A stretch of 23,988 nt of DNA from Uliginosibacterium sp. (lineage in GTDB: Bacteria; Pseudomonadota; Gammaproteobacteria; Burkholderiales; Rhodocyclaceae), in the NCBI GenBank assembly GCA_016718265.1, contig JADKDZ010000016.1:1-23988 (forward strand), written 5' to 3'. Below, piece after piece: positions 12,851 to 19,547 of the stretch (positions are counted from its first letter, which is position 1; the number at the start of each line of letters is the position of its first letter). Below the pieces are notes generated by a model that saw only the letters and a program-made list of their open reading frames with translations, did no database searches and had not been told where the DNA came from. A program made the translations under genes and the position numbers.

Positions 12851-13173
12851 AAGTGGGAATCAACCCGACAGGGCACATCGTTCTGGTGCTGCCCGAGGAA
12901 GTCGAAGTAAAGTCGAAAGCTGGAATCATCCTGACCACGGCATCGCAGACTCAACGCGAGTCAATGGCTCAGACCGAAGCCACGGTCATCGCGCTGGGCA
13001 ACACCGCCTACTCGGATCAGGCCTTCCCCTGGTGCAAGGCCGGCGATCGGGTGCTCTTCGCCAAGTACGCCGGCACGATGTGCCAGGGCCAAGACGGAAA
13101 GACCTACCGCCTGATCAACGACCTGGACGTGAAGGCCATTCTGGACCCGGTTGAAGGAGACTCCAATGCTTGA
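12847..13173 (+). CDS. GroES-like phage cochaperonin
   Basis: The 108-residue product has the Cpn10 fold signature. It includes a first strand PTGHIVLVLPEEVEVKSKAG, a GroEL-contacting mobile-loop region around IILTTASQTQRESM, a strand EATVIALGN, and KAGDRVLFAKYAGT (~64-77), which matches the conserved 'GD.V.F..Y.G' of GroES. It ends DLDVKAIL. Phage GroES-like proteins (T4 gp31 being the classic case) pair with host GroEL to fold the capsid protein. Its position just before the scaffold and capsid genes fits that job. Its stop overlaps the scaffold start. Confidence 0.85.
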   Translation: MKVGINPTGHIVLVLPEEVEVKSKAGIILTTASQTQRESMAQTEATVIALGNTAYSDQAFPWCKAGDRVLFAKYAGTMCQGQDGKTYRLINDLDVKAILDPVEGDSNA

Positions 13174-13984
13174 AGCCACGGTTCAGGCAGATACCCCTGC
13201 CGTCAGTTCCCCGGTGGAGGCCGAAGCCCGCATGTTCGGGTGGAAGCCTCTGGAAGAGTTCAACGGATCTCCCGAACGCTGGAGAGACGCGGAAGCCTTC
13301 CTCGAGAAGGGGCGGCAGATCAACGGCTTTCTGCGGAAAGACTTCGACAAACTGCGGGGCGAACTCACTGCCCGCGACACCCGGATCGCTGCACTCGAGG
13401 AAAGCATCCAGGAGTTCGCGAACTACCACAAGGAAACGGAGGCTCGCGCCTATCAGCGTGCAGTCGTCCAGCTCAAGAACGAGCGCAAAGAAGCGCTGCG
13501 GATGAACGATGGTGAGCGGGTTGTGGCCATCGAAGAGCAGATGGACGAGCTGCAAGAAGCCTCCCAGAAAAGTAAGCTTGCGCCGCGAGCCGTTGCGCCG
13601 CGAGCCTCCGATGAGCCAGATCCTGCATTCGTGGCCTGGGTCGACAGCAACCCCTGGTACAAGGAAAACCGGGTGCTGCGCTCCCTCACCCACGACTACG
13701 CCGAGGAACTCAAGCGCGCCGAACCGTCACTGGTCGGCCCGTCTTTCCTCAACAAGGTGAAGGCCCTGGTGCAGGAAAACCACCCGGAACTGTTCCACAA
13801 CCCCGAGCGTGCTCGGCCTGGAGCGGTGGCCGGGGGAGCCGAGACTCGTGGACCTCGCTCCAACGGAAAGACCTACCACGACCTGCCGGCTGAAGCCAAA
13901 GCAGCCTGCGACAAGTTTGTAGCGAAGGGCTTCCTCAAGCGGGAAGATTACGTCAGAGATTACTACCAGGATAGCGCCGAATGA
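13166..13984 (+). CDS. Scaffolding protein
   Basis: I chose the ATG at 13166 behind AAGGAG, although the frame is open to a TTG at 13151. The 272-residue product begins with a motif typical of podoviral scaffolds (MFGWKPLEEFNGSPERWRDA). A long coiled coil follows (LRGELTARDTRIAALEESIQ ... IEEQMDELQEAS), then a linker with two APRA repeats, a conserved DPAFVAWVDSNPWYKENRVL, and the C-terminal signature GKTYHDLPAEAKAACDKFVA. Scaffolding proteins direct procapsid assembly and leave before or during packaging. Location between the portal/cochaperonin and capsid genes supports the call. Confidence 0.85.
   Translation: MLEATVQADTPAVSSPVEAEARMFGWKPLEEFNGSPERWRDAEAFLEKGRQINGFLRKDFDKLRGELTARDTRIAALEESIQEFANYHKETEARAYQRAVVQLKNERKEALRMNDGERVVAIEEQMDELQEASQKSKLAPRAVAPRASDEPDPAFVAWVDSNPWYKENRVLRSLTHDYAEELKRAEPSLVGPSFLNKVKALVQENHPELFHNPERARPGAVAGGAETRGPRSNGKTYHDLPAEAKAACDKFVAKGFLKREDYVRDYYQDSAE
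13577..13606 (+). repeat. Tandem 15-bp repeat in the scaffold linker
   Basis: CTTGCGCCGCGAGCC (13577-13591) is followed directly by GTTGCGCCGCGAGCC (13592-13606), encoding APRAVAPRA between the coiled coil and the C-terminal domain. A third copy occurs at 23128-23142 in an unrelated gene. Confidence 0.7.
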
Positions 13985-14436
13985 GCACTCCAATCGTCAC
14001 CCAATCGCCTGCCATCGAGCAGGTTCGCACCCAAGCCGACCGGCCTCAGCGTCCCACGCGTATCCCCTTTGGGGCTCCGCAGACGAAGCTGGCTGTCCGC
14101 ATGGAGTTGCCGGGACACTTCCTCTACTGGACCAACGATCAGGACGGGAAACTGGAGGCCGCTCAAGCCGGCGGTTACGAGTTCGTTACTCCCAAGGAAA
14201 TCGGAGAAGCTCGCGACGGAACTCAAGTCAAGCGTCTCGTCGGTTCATCCAAAGACGGATCTCCACTCTACGCCTACCTGATGAAGATCAAGCAGGAATG
14301 GCATCAAGAGGATCTGGATCAACTCTCTGCTGTCGACGACAAGTTCGAGTCGGCCATCCGCGAAGGTTCCCTGCTGCAGAAGCCGGGCGAACAGCGGTAC
14401 AATGCCGGCATCAGCCTCAAGACCAACAAATCTTAA
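13981..14436 (+). CDS. Virion structural protein between scaffold and capsid genes
   Basis: The start ATG 13981 overlaps the scaffold stop as ATGA. The 151-residue product reads RIPFGAPQTKLAVRMELPGH, FLYWTNDQDGKLEAAQAGGY, EFVTPKEIGE, DGSPLYAYLMKIKQEW, and ends QRYNAGISLKTNKS. The theme 'PG....W.ND..G.I..A..AGYEFV' is typical of a small head-associated family encoded before podoviral capsid genes (from memory). It may be a head-completion or minor capsid protein, but biochemical function is not known to me. Confidence 0.75.
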   Translation: MSTPIVTQSPAIEQVRTQADRPQRPTRIPFGAPQTKLAVRMELPGHFLYWTNDQDGKLEAAQAGGYEFVTPKEIGEARDGTQVKRLVGSSKDGSPLYAYLMKIKQEWHQEDLDQLSAVDDKFESAIREGSLLQKPGEQRYNAGISLKTNKS

Positions 14437-14451
14437 CGTAGGAGCTTTATA

Positions 14452-15086
14452 ATGGCAAATGCTGCCGCCCCCTTCGGGCTTCGCCCGTCCCACACCATCT
14501 CCGGGTGCGCCTACAACGGGCAGACCCGACTCTACTACATCCCGAGCACCGACACGATTGCCTACAGCGTCGGCGATGTTGTCGTCGAAGTTGCTGGCGG
14601 CGATCTCGTCACCGGCGCCTCGGCCGTCATCCTCTACGGTACGCGTGGATCGACCTCGACCTCCGGCAACACTCGCGGAGTCATCGTTGGCTTCGGCGTC
14701 GCCGCTGGCAACGGTGAAGTCGTTCCCCTGGGCGGTGATCCCGACAACCTCGGATCGATGATCATCCCGGCCACCAAGACGAAGAACTACTACGCCTACG
14801 TCTGCGACGATCCGCACATGATCTACGAGGCCCAGACCGACACCATCGCAGCGACCGCGTTCAACAAGAACACCGGTCTGGCGGTTGGCGTTGCCCCGAC
14901 CCTGACCTCGCCGAACTGCAAGACCGTCATCAACGGAGCCTCGGCCACGACCGCCCCACCCTGCCGATCAAGATCGTCGGCGCTCCGCAGCGTGCCGACA
15001 ACGACCTGACCTCGCCGGGCACCAACGCCTACATCTGGGTTATGCTCAATACCAACTCAGTTGGCGGTGCGAGCGCCGGCGTCTAA
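14452..15086 (+). CDS. Capsid decoration-like protein, apparent -1 shift at 14956
   Basis: The start is ATG 14452 after GTAGGAGC. The frame reads MANAAAPFGLRPSHTISGCA, then YNGQTRLYYIPSTDTIAYSV, then GDVVVEVAG, and is beta-rich as in decoration or head-stabilising proteins encoded just before the capsid gene. At the CCCC run (14954-14957) the literal frame becomes Ser/Arg-rich and stops at 15009. The preceding frame continues TLPIKIVGAPQRADNDLTSP, then NAYIWVMLNTNSVGGASAGV, to TAA 15086. Adding one C restores about 211 residues. The restored tail ends 27 nt before the capsid start, as expected. Confidence 0.75.
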
Positions 15087-15113
15087 CCTCTCACCTCTTC
15101 AAGGAGTATCAAA

Positions 15114-16034
15114 ATGGCTGGAGTTATCAGCACCTCGAACCACCCCAAACTGCTTTGGCCCGGCGTCAAGGGCATTTGGGGGAGTGCCTACAACGAGCAC
15201 TCGACCGAGTACACGGATCTGTACGACACCGACACCAGCGACAAGGCCTACGAAGAGTTCGTCCAAGTCACCGGCTTCGGGCTGGCCCCGGTCAAGGCCC
15301 AGGGTGCTGCGGCTGTCTATGACACCGAGACCCAAGGTCCCATCTCCCGCTTCGTGCACGCGGCTTACGCCCTCGGCTACATCGTCACGCACGAAGAGCT
15401 GATGGACAACCTCTACATGGAGGTCTCCGGCAGTCGTGCGCCGAACAACGCTCGCGCCTTCCGTCAGACGAAAGAGCGGGTGGCCGCGGCCCTGTACAAC
15501 CGGGCAACCAATGCCAGCTACACCTACGCCGACGGCAAGACCCTGCTGGCCACCGACCACCCCAACACCTCCGGCGGAACCTTCAGCAACAAGCTCGCCG
15601 TTGCCGCCGATCTGAGCGAGGCCTCCATCGAGGACCTGTGCATCCAGATCATGCAGGCCACGGATGATCGCGGGAACCTGATCAACCTGATGCCCAAGAG
15701 CCTGCACGTTGCTCCGGCCAACTGGTTCGAAGCCACCCGCATCCTCAACACCACCCTCCAGGTCGGCACCGCCAACAACGATATCAGCGCCATCCGGCAC
15801 CTCGGTATCTTCCCCGACGGCGTGAAGCTGAACCACTACTTCACCTCCCCGAAGGCCTGGTTCGTCCGTACCAACATCAGCAAGGGCAAGGGCCTGATCT
15901 TCCTGCAACGGGAAGCCATGTCCTTCGAGCGCGACAACGACTTCAACACGAAGAACGCCCTGGCCCTCGGCTACGAGCGCTATTCCTGCGGCATCGTCGA
16001 TCCTCGCGCGATCTACGGCACCGAGGGACCGTAA
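15114..16034 (+). CDS. Major capsid protein
   Basis: The start is ATG 15114, preceded by AAGGAG. The 306-residue product shows the pattern of a widespread podo/siphoviral capsid family. It has a short N-arm (STSNHPKLLWPGVKGIWGSA), then VTGFGLAPVKAQGAAAVYDT, a helix with VHAAYALGYIVTHEELMDN, an FRQTKERVAAALYNRATN segment, LLATDHPNTSGGTFSNKLA, and the C-terminal ALGYERYSCGIVDPRAIYGT. An HK97-like fold is expected from the family, not shown by the sequence. The length is normal. A scaffold precedes it and neck genes follow, consistent with the head module. Confidence 0.9.
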   Translation: MAGVISTSNHPKLLWPGVKGIWGSAYNEHSTEYTDLYDTDTSDKAYEEFVQVTGFGLAPVKAQGAAAVYDTETQGPISRFVHAAYALGYIVTHEELMDNLYMEVSGSRAPNNARAFRQTKERVAAALYNRATNASYTYADGKTLLATDHPNTSGGTFSNKLAVAADLSEASIEDLCIQIMQATDDRGNLINLMPKSLHVAPANWFEATRILNTTLQVGTANNDISAIRHLGIFPDGVKLNHYFTSPKAWFVRTNISKGKGLIFLQREAMSFERDNDFNTKNALALGYERYSCGIVDPRAIYGTEGP

Positions 16035-16035
16035 G

Positions 16036-16104
16036 ATGGCAGCTCGTAAGAAACCTGCCAAGAAGTCCCCGGCACCGATGCGCGCACCTGCTCGCAAGTG
16101 CTAA
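16036..16104 (+). CDS. Very short basic Lys/Pro/Ala peptide after the capsid gene
   Basis: ATG 16036 lies 1 nt after the capsid stop codon and encodes 22 residues, MAARKKPAKKSPAPMRAPAR-KC. The composition is strongly basic with PAKK motifs, like histone H1 tails, and it ends in Cys. Short basic ORFs in this place occur in related phages (from memory). Coupling to the most abundant virion protein suggests high expression. It might bind packaged DNA or the inner capsid, but the short length leaves open that it is not functional. Confidence 0.5.
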   Translation: MAARKKPAKKSPAPMRAPARKC

Positions 16105-16107
16105 ACA

Positions 16108-16171
16108 AAAATCTCCGGACTGTGGCCTGTCCTCAAGCAGGCCCTTCCGGGGTCCACAGCTAGGAGATTTT
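16108..16171 (+). promoter_or_regulatory. Nested stem-loops hiding the RBS of the next gene
   Basis: AAAATCTCC (16108-16116) is a perfect 9-bp complement of GGAGATTTT (16163-16171), which contains the Shine-Dalgarno GGAG of the gene starting at 16173. Inside, CTGTGG (16120-16125) pairs with CCACAG (16154-16159), and CCTG (16126-16129) with CAGG (16138-16141). The structure would reduce initiation at 16173 relative to the capsid gene, or act as an mRNA barrier after it. Confidence 0.6.
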
Positions 16172-16172
16172 A

Positions 16173-17177
16173 ATGCCCTCAATCGTTTCTCAAGGTCGCG
16201 TCTCGACCTTTCCCGGCGGATTTCCCGCTGGTCTGTCCGTCCTCGGTATGCCGCTGGTTTTCCCGCAGGCACGCGGAGAGGTCTACTACGTCAGCAACAA
16301 CGGAGCGTCGCTCGCAGCCGGTCAAAGCACCGGCAGTGACGGCAACAAAGGCACCTTCAGCAAGCCGTTCGCCACACTGCAGAAGGCGCTCGATGTTTGC
16401 GTCGCCAGTCGCGGTGACATCATCATCGTCGGCCAAGGCCACGCGGAGAACATCGCTTCGGCAACTGCACTCGCAATCAGCAAGGCCGGCGTCACGATTC
16501 TCGGTCTCGGCACAGGCGACAACCGCCCGACCTTCACCCTGACCACCGCCAACACCGCCAAGATTGTCGTCAGTGCCAGCAACGTGTCGATCTGCAACTG
16601 CGTGTTCGTCGCCAACTTCCTGAACATCGCAACCCTCTTCGACCTGACCACGGCAACCGGCTTCAACTTCGATTCGTGCGAAGTCCGCGACACCAGCGCC
16701 ATTCTCAACTTCCTCAACATCTTTCAGCTGTCAGCAACCACGGCGGCGAACGACGGTCTGCGCATCACGCAGAACCGCTTCTTCCTGCTCGCAGCCTCCG
16801 GTGTCTGCAACATGGTCAGCTTCCGGGGCACTATCAACCGCGTTGTGATCAGCGACAACTACTACTCGGCTCGCACGACCAACGCAGGTGCGGTGCTCAT
16901 CTTCGCCACCACGAAGTTTGCCACCAACTTCCTGCTGCTCAACAACATCTTCAACTTGGTCAATGCGGCTGGCACTGCCACAGGTTTCCTGATCACGTCC
17001 GACACCGCGACTCACGTCGGCTACATCGACGGCAACAAGGACTTCTGCTTGGCCAACACCACCTACGCCAGTTCCCTGTTGGTGACAGCCGGTTCCGGTC
17101 TGCGTTTCGGACAAAACTGGCACAGTCGTACAGCTGACAAGTCTCCCGGCACGGTCCTCCCGGCGGCTGACTCTTAA
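16173..17177 (+). CDS. Beta-helix virion protein (pectate-lyase-like fold)
   Basis: The start is ATG 16173; its RBS lies in the preceding stem. The 334-residue product opens with GEVYYVSNNGASLAAGQSTG, then KPFATLQKALDVCVASRGDI, the typical 'G....+PFATLQ.A......GD.I.V..G' entry of right-handed parallel beta-helix phage proteins. Repeated coils with N/S/V ladders follow (KIVVSASNVSICNCVFVANF, GLRITQNRFFLLAASGVCNM, NFLLLNNIFNLVNAAGTATG). I see no clear catalytic residues. Located after the capsid gene, it is more likely a head decoration or fibre protein than the tailspike; glycan binding is possible. Confidence 0.7.
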   Translation: MPSIVSQGRVSTFPGGFPAGLSVLGMPLVFPQARGEVYYVSNNGASLAAGQSTGSDGNKGTFSKPFATLQKALDVCVASRGDIIIVGQGHAENIASATALAISKAGVTILGLGTGDNRPTFTLTTANTAKIVVSASNVSICNCVFVANFLNIATLFDLTTATGFNFDSCEVRDTSAILNFLNIFQLSATTAANDGLRITQNRFFLLAASGVCNMVSFRGTINRVVISDNYYSARTTNAGAVLIFATTKFATNFLLLNNIFNLVNAAGTATGFLITSDTATHVGYIDGNKDFCLANTTYASSLLVTAGSGLRFGQNWHSRTADKSPGTVLPAADS

Positions 17178-17203
17178 TCACAGCAGTTTGTTACATTTGT
17201 CGG

Positions 17204-17246
17204 GATTGCGCGAACACGCAATCTCGGCATTCCCTGTTCAAGGAAT
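17204..17246 (+). promoter_or_regulatory. Tandem hairpins before the zinc-ribbon gene
   Basis: GATTGCG (17204-17210) pairs with CGCAATC (17217-17223). ATTCC (17229-17233) pairs with GGAAT (17242-17246), which includes the AAGGAA ribosome-binding site of the ATG at 17252. This is the second leader after the capsid gene in which the RBS can be paired. Confidence 0.45.
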
Positions 17247-17251
17247 CCCCA

Positions 17252-17515
17252 ATGGGCCGTGCAGACCACTACTCCCCAGGCGACAACAACGCCATCTGCG
17301 ACTCCTGCGGACGGAAGCGCAAGGCCAGTACCCTCAAGAAAACCTGGGACGGATTCTACGTCTGTCCCGAGCACTGGGAACCGCGCCACCCCCAGGACTA
17401 TGTGCGCAACGTACCGGAGAGTCTCCCCGTCGCCATCAACCGCCCGGCAGTCGAGCCAACCTTCACCGCCGAGGCTGAGGCCATCCCCCTCCCACCGAAC
17501 CCTCTAGGAGTCTGA
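17252..17515 (+). CDS. Zinc-ribbon phage structural-region protein
   Basis: The start is ATG 17252, 7 nt after AAGGA. The 87-residue product has a compact metal site: Cys16 and Cys19 (CDSCG), then Cys38 and His41 (VCPEHW). The sequence between contains KRKASTLKKTWDGFYV and is followed by EPRHPQDYVRN. The pattern 'CD.CG.+......+.W.G..VC...WE.RHPQD(F/Y)' is a common small phage family placed between capsid and neck genes (from memory). Zinc binding is predicted from residue spacing. The biological role is unknown. Confidence 0.8.
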   Translation: MGRADHYSPGDNNAICDSCGRKRKASTLKKTWDGFYVCPEHWEPRHPQDYVRNVPESLPVAINRPAVEPTFTAEAEAIPLPPNPLGV

Positions 17516-17516
17516 C

Positions 17517-18230
17517 GTGGCTGTATCAGGAACCACCACCTTTACACTCACCAGGGACGAGATCCTGGACTCTTCGGCCCGGGTCACTGGTTACCTGGCA
17601 GCCGGCGAAGTACTCAGCGCCGAGGACAAGACGAACCGTTCCCAGGCTCTCAACATCATGGTGAAGAACTGGGCCCGAAAGGGTCTTGCCCTCTGGGTCA
17701 CAGTCACGGTCGAGATTCCGCTGGTGGCTGGGGACTACGACTACACCATTGGGCCGAGCGGCAGCGACGTTACCGCCGACCGCCCACTCAAGATTCTCGA
17801 GAGTAGCTTCGTCCGAGATCCCGATGGGAACGATATCTCGCTGCGGCAACTCGCCCGCTCCGACTACAATATCCGCAGCCCCAAGGGGCAAGCTGGAGTC
17901 CCGGTCGACTTCTACTACGATCCCGGCAGAGACTACGGCACCCTCTACCTGCTGAATGTTCCAGCCACCGCCGGCTACACGTTCCATGCGGAGACCCAGC
18001 GCCAATTCTTCGACATGGTGGCTGGCTCCGACAACTTCGACTTCCCCGCCGAGTGGCTCCTTCCCCTCAAGTGGGGACTGGCTGCGGAGATGGGCCTGGA
18101 GGACGGCGTCGAACTGGACAAGCTGGACTACATCGAGCGCAAGTCGCAGGCTCACCTCGAGGCCTGCTTCGACTTCAGCGTGGAGGAGGCCAGCACCTAC
18201 TTCACCGTCGACACCCAGGGGATGCGCTAG
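17517..18230 (+). CDS. P22 gp4-like head-completion / tail-accessory protein
   Basis: The start is GTG 17517, behind AGGAG and 1 nt after the preceding stop. The 237-residue product has the gp4-type N-terminus, TLTRDEILDSSARVTGYLAA, then RSQALNIMVKNWARKGLALW, and a middle beta domain. Its C-terminus (EWLLPLKWGLAAEMGLEDGV, YIERKSQAHLEACFDFSVEE) is the helix that docks on the portal in this family. P22 gp4 binds the portal after packaging and starts the tail neck; P22 gp4 is shorter (166). Gene order portal, capsid, gp4, gp10 supports the assignment. Confidence 0.75.
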   Translation: MAVSGTTTFTLTRDEILDSSARVTGYLAAGEVLSAEDKTNRSQALNIMVKNWARKGLALWVTVTVEIPLVAGDYDYTIGPSGSDVTADRPLKILESSFVRDPDGNDISLRQLARSDYNIRSPKGQAGVPVDFYYDPGRDYGTLYLLNVPATAGYTFHAETQRQFFDMVAGSDNFDFPAEWLLPLKWGLAAEMGLEDGVELDKLDYIERKSQAHLEACFDFSVEEASTYFTVDTQGMR

Positions 18231-18232
18231 TC

Positions 18233-18484
18233 GTGGAGACTCCGGCCAGCAAACACGTCCGTACCCCGCTGATCTTTCAGTCGGTCACTCGCGATGCTGC
18301 TCGAACCAAGGGGGCTTGGCTCACCAACATGTGGGTCGAGGGCACTCGCGCCCGCAAGCGGTTTGGTCTGACGCTCGACACCGCCGGAGCATCCCCAGGC
18401 CAGGGCCTCCTGATCTACGGTACGGCCAAGGTCAGCATCCGCAACGATACGCTGTATGTTGATGGAGCTGACTTCACGCTATGA
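18233..18484 (+). CDS. gp10-like N-terminal module, copy 1 (83 residues)
   Basis: I use the GTG at 18233, 2 nt after the gp4-like stop. The product reads TPASKHVRTPLIFQSVTRDA, then WLTNMWVEGT, then KRFGLTLDTAGASPGQGLLI, then IRNDTLYVDG. 'TPL......RD......+..N......+RPGL.......GQG...' is the N-terminal signature of podoviral packaged-DNA stabilisation (gp10-like) proteins, which normally continue into a long beta-propeller-like body. Here it stops at TGA 18484, overlapping the next ATG as ATGA. The next ORF repeats the same module. Confidence 0.65.
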   Translation: METPASKHVRTPLIFQSVTRDAARTKGAWLTNMWVEGTRARKRFGLTLDTAGASPGQGLLIYGTAKVSIRNDTLYVDGADFTL

Positions 18485-19527
18485 AAACTCCGCTGCTTGT
18501 GGCCAATGACTCCCGGGATGAGTCGCGTGAGAAAGACTCCTGGGGGACTAACATCTTGCTCGAGTCGGAAGCTCCGACCGCGGCTGTCAAGCGTCCGGGG
18601 CTGACCCTCACCTACGACGGAACGTCTCCAGGTCAAGGTGTATTCATCTGGCCAGACTCGGGCGGCTTAACCGTAGTTTCGGTTGAGGATGATGAACTCA
18701 CTTTTCCTGTAGTGGTGGATATAGGCGATGAGGTTGATGGCTGGTACGCTATGGTCGAGAATCCTCCGACTGCCCCCGGACCAGACGATCCTTACTGGAG
18801 TGCTACGCCGCCAGACAGCAGTCGCTACATGATTGCCTGTACCACATATGACGATTACTCTACTCATTATTGCACCATGTCGGTCAGGACGACAAGCCCC
18901 GTCAAAGATCAGGTGTTAAGTCAGAAAGCTGCAAGTATTGCAGCTGCGTGTAAAAGTATTCAAAGAGTTATTGCTGCGGCCCGGGGACTGATTGTGTGGC
19001 TGCTAGACTCTCAGACGTTGGTTCCCCCTACCCCGGTATACACAGTTTATAGATTTTACCCAACGAGTCTGCCTTATAACGTATCTGGAACTATTTACGC
19101 AGATAACGGATATTTAGACAGTCAGACTGGAATTGATTGGAGCGCTGGATATGTTCCCACACAAACAGCTGTTCCAACAACCCCATACGGTTTTGCTGGA
19201 GCCTACACAATAGGTCCTGTTAAAAGCGAGCATTCACATTCTGGTATCTCAATCACATCTACCGGAAGCGTTGCTCGGATTGCTGCTGCTGACATAGGAC
19301 TTACTGCCGGGTCGTATTATCTATCGCAGGTTCGCTACATAGAAGTGTCTGGAGCCAATGAAGCTGAATATAACGGCACGTTTATCGGGTGGATAACTAC
19401 TGATGATTTACAAACAAAAGCAGATTTTATCAACGACATGAACGACGGATGGCTGTATTACCAGATGAGCGGTACGCCATCATCTGCAACAGCCACCGGG
19501 ACAATAGTTGTAAAGAGCTATTACTGA
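18481..19527 (+). CDS. gp10-like N-terminal module, copy 2, with unusual lower-GC extension
   Basis: ATG 18481 overlaps the previous stop. Residues 1-70 (MKTPLLVANDSRDESREKDS ... VKRPGLTLTYDGTSPGQGVF) parallel copy 1. The next ~270 residues (about 18660-19527) are clearly lower in G+C and unfamiliar: acidic VVVDIGDEVDGWYAMVE, a Cys pair (IACTTYDDY and HYCTMSV), a helical SQKAASIAAACKSIQRVIAA, then Tyr/Thr/Ser-rich beta sequence. The C-terminus (VRYIEVSGANEAEYNGTFIG ... SGTPSSATATGTIVVK) resembles the 'GA...EYNG' domain also found in the following gene. It may be a duplicated gp10 head fused to an acquired domain, perhaps surface-exposed. Confidence 0.65.
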   Translation: MKTPLLVANDSRDESREKDSWGTNILLESEAPTAAVKRPGLTLTYDGTSPGQGVFIWPDSGGLTVVSVEDDELTFPVVVDIGDEVDGWYAMVENPPTAPGPDDPYWSATPPDSSRYMIACTTYDDYSTHYCTMSVRTTSPVKDQVLSQKAASIAAACKSIQRVIAAARGLIVWLLDSQTLVPPTPVYTVYRFYPTSLPYNVSGTIYADNGYLDSQTGIDWSAGYVPTQTAVPTTPYGFAGAYTIGPVKSEHSHSGISITSTGSVARIAAADIGLTAGSYYLSQVRYIEVSGANEAEYNGTFIGWITTDDLQTKADFINDMNDGWLYYQMSGTPSSATATGTIVVKSYY

Positions 19528-19547
19528 TCTTCAAAGGATACCCAGCC

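Noticed and set aside
15099..16097. 332-codon antisense ORF across the capsid gene
   Set aside because: It mirrors the codon structure of the capsid gene on the other strand, is rich in Val/Gly/Asp, and has no ribosome-binding site.
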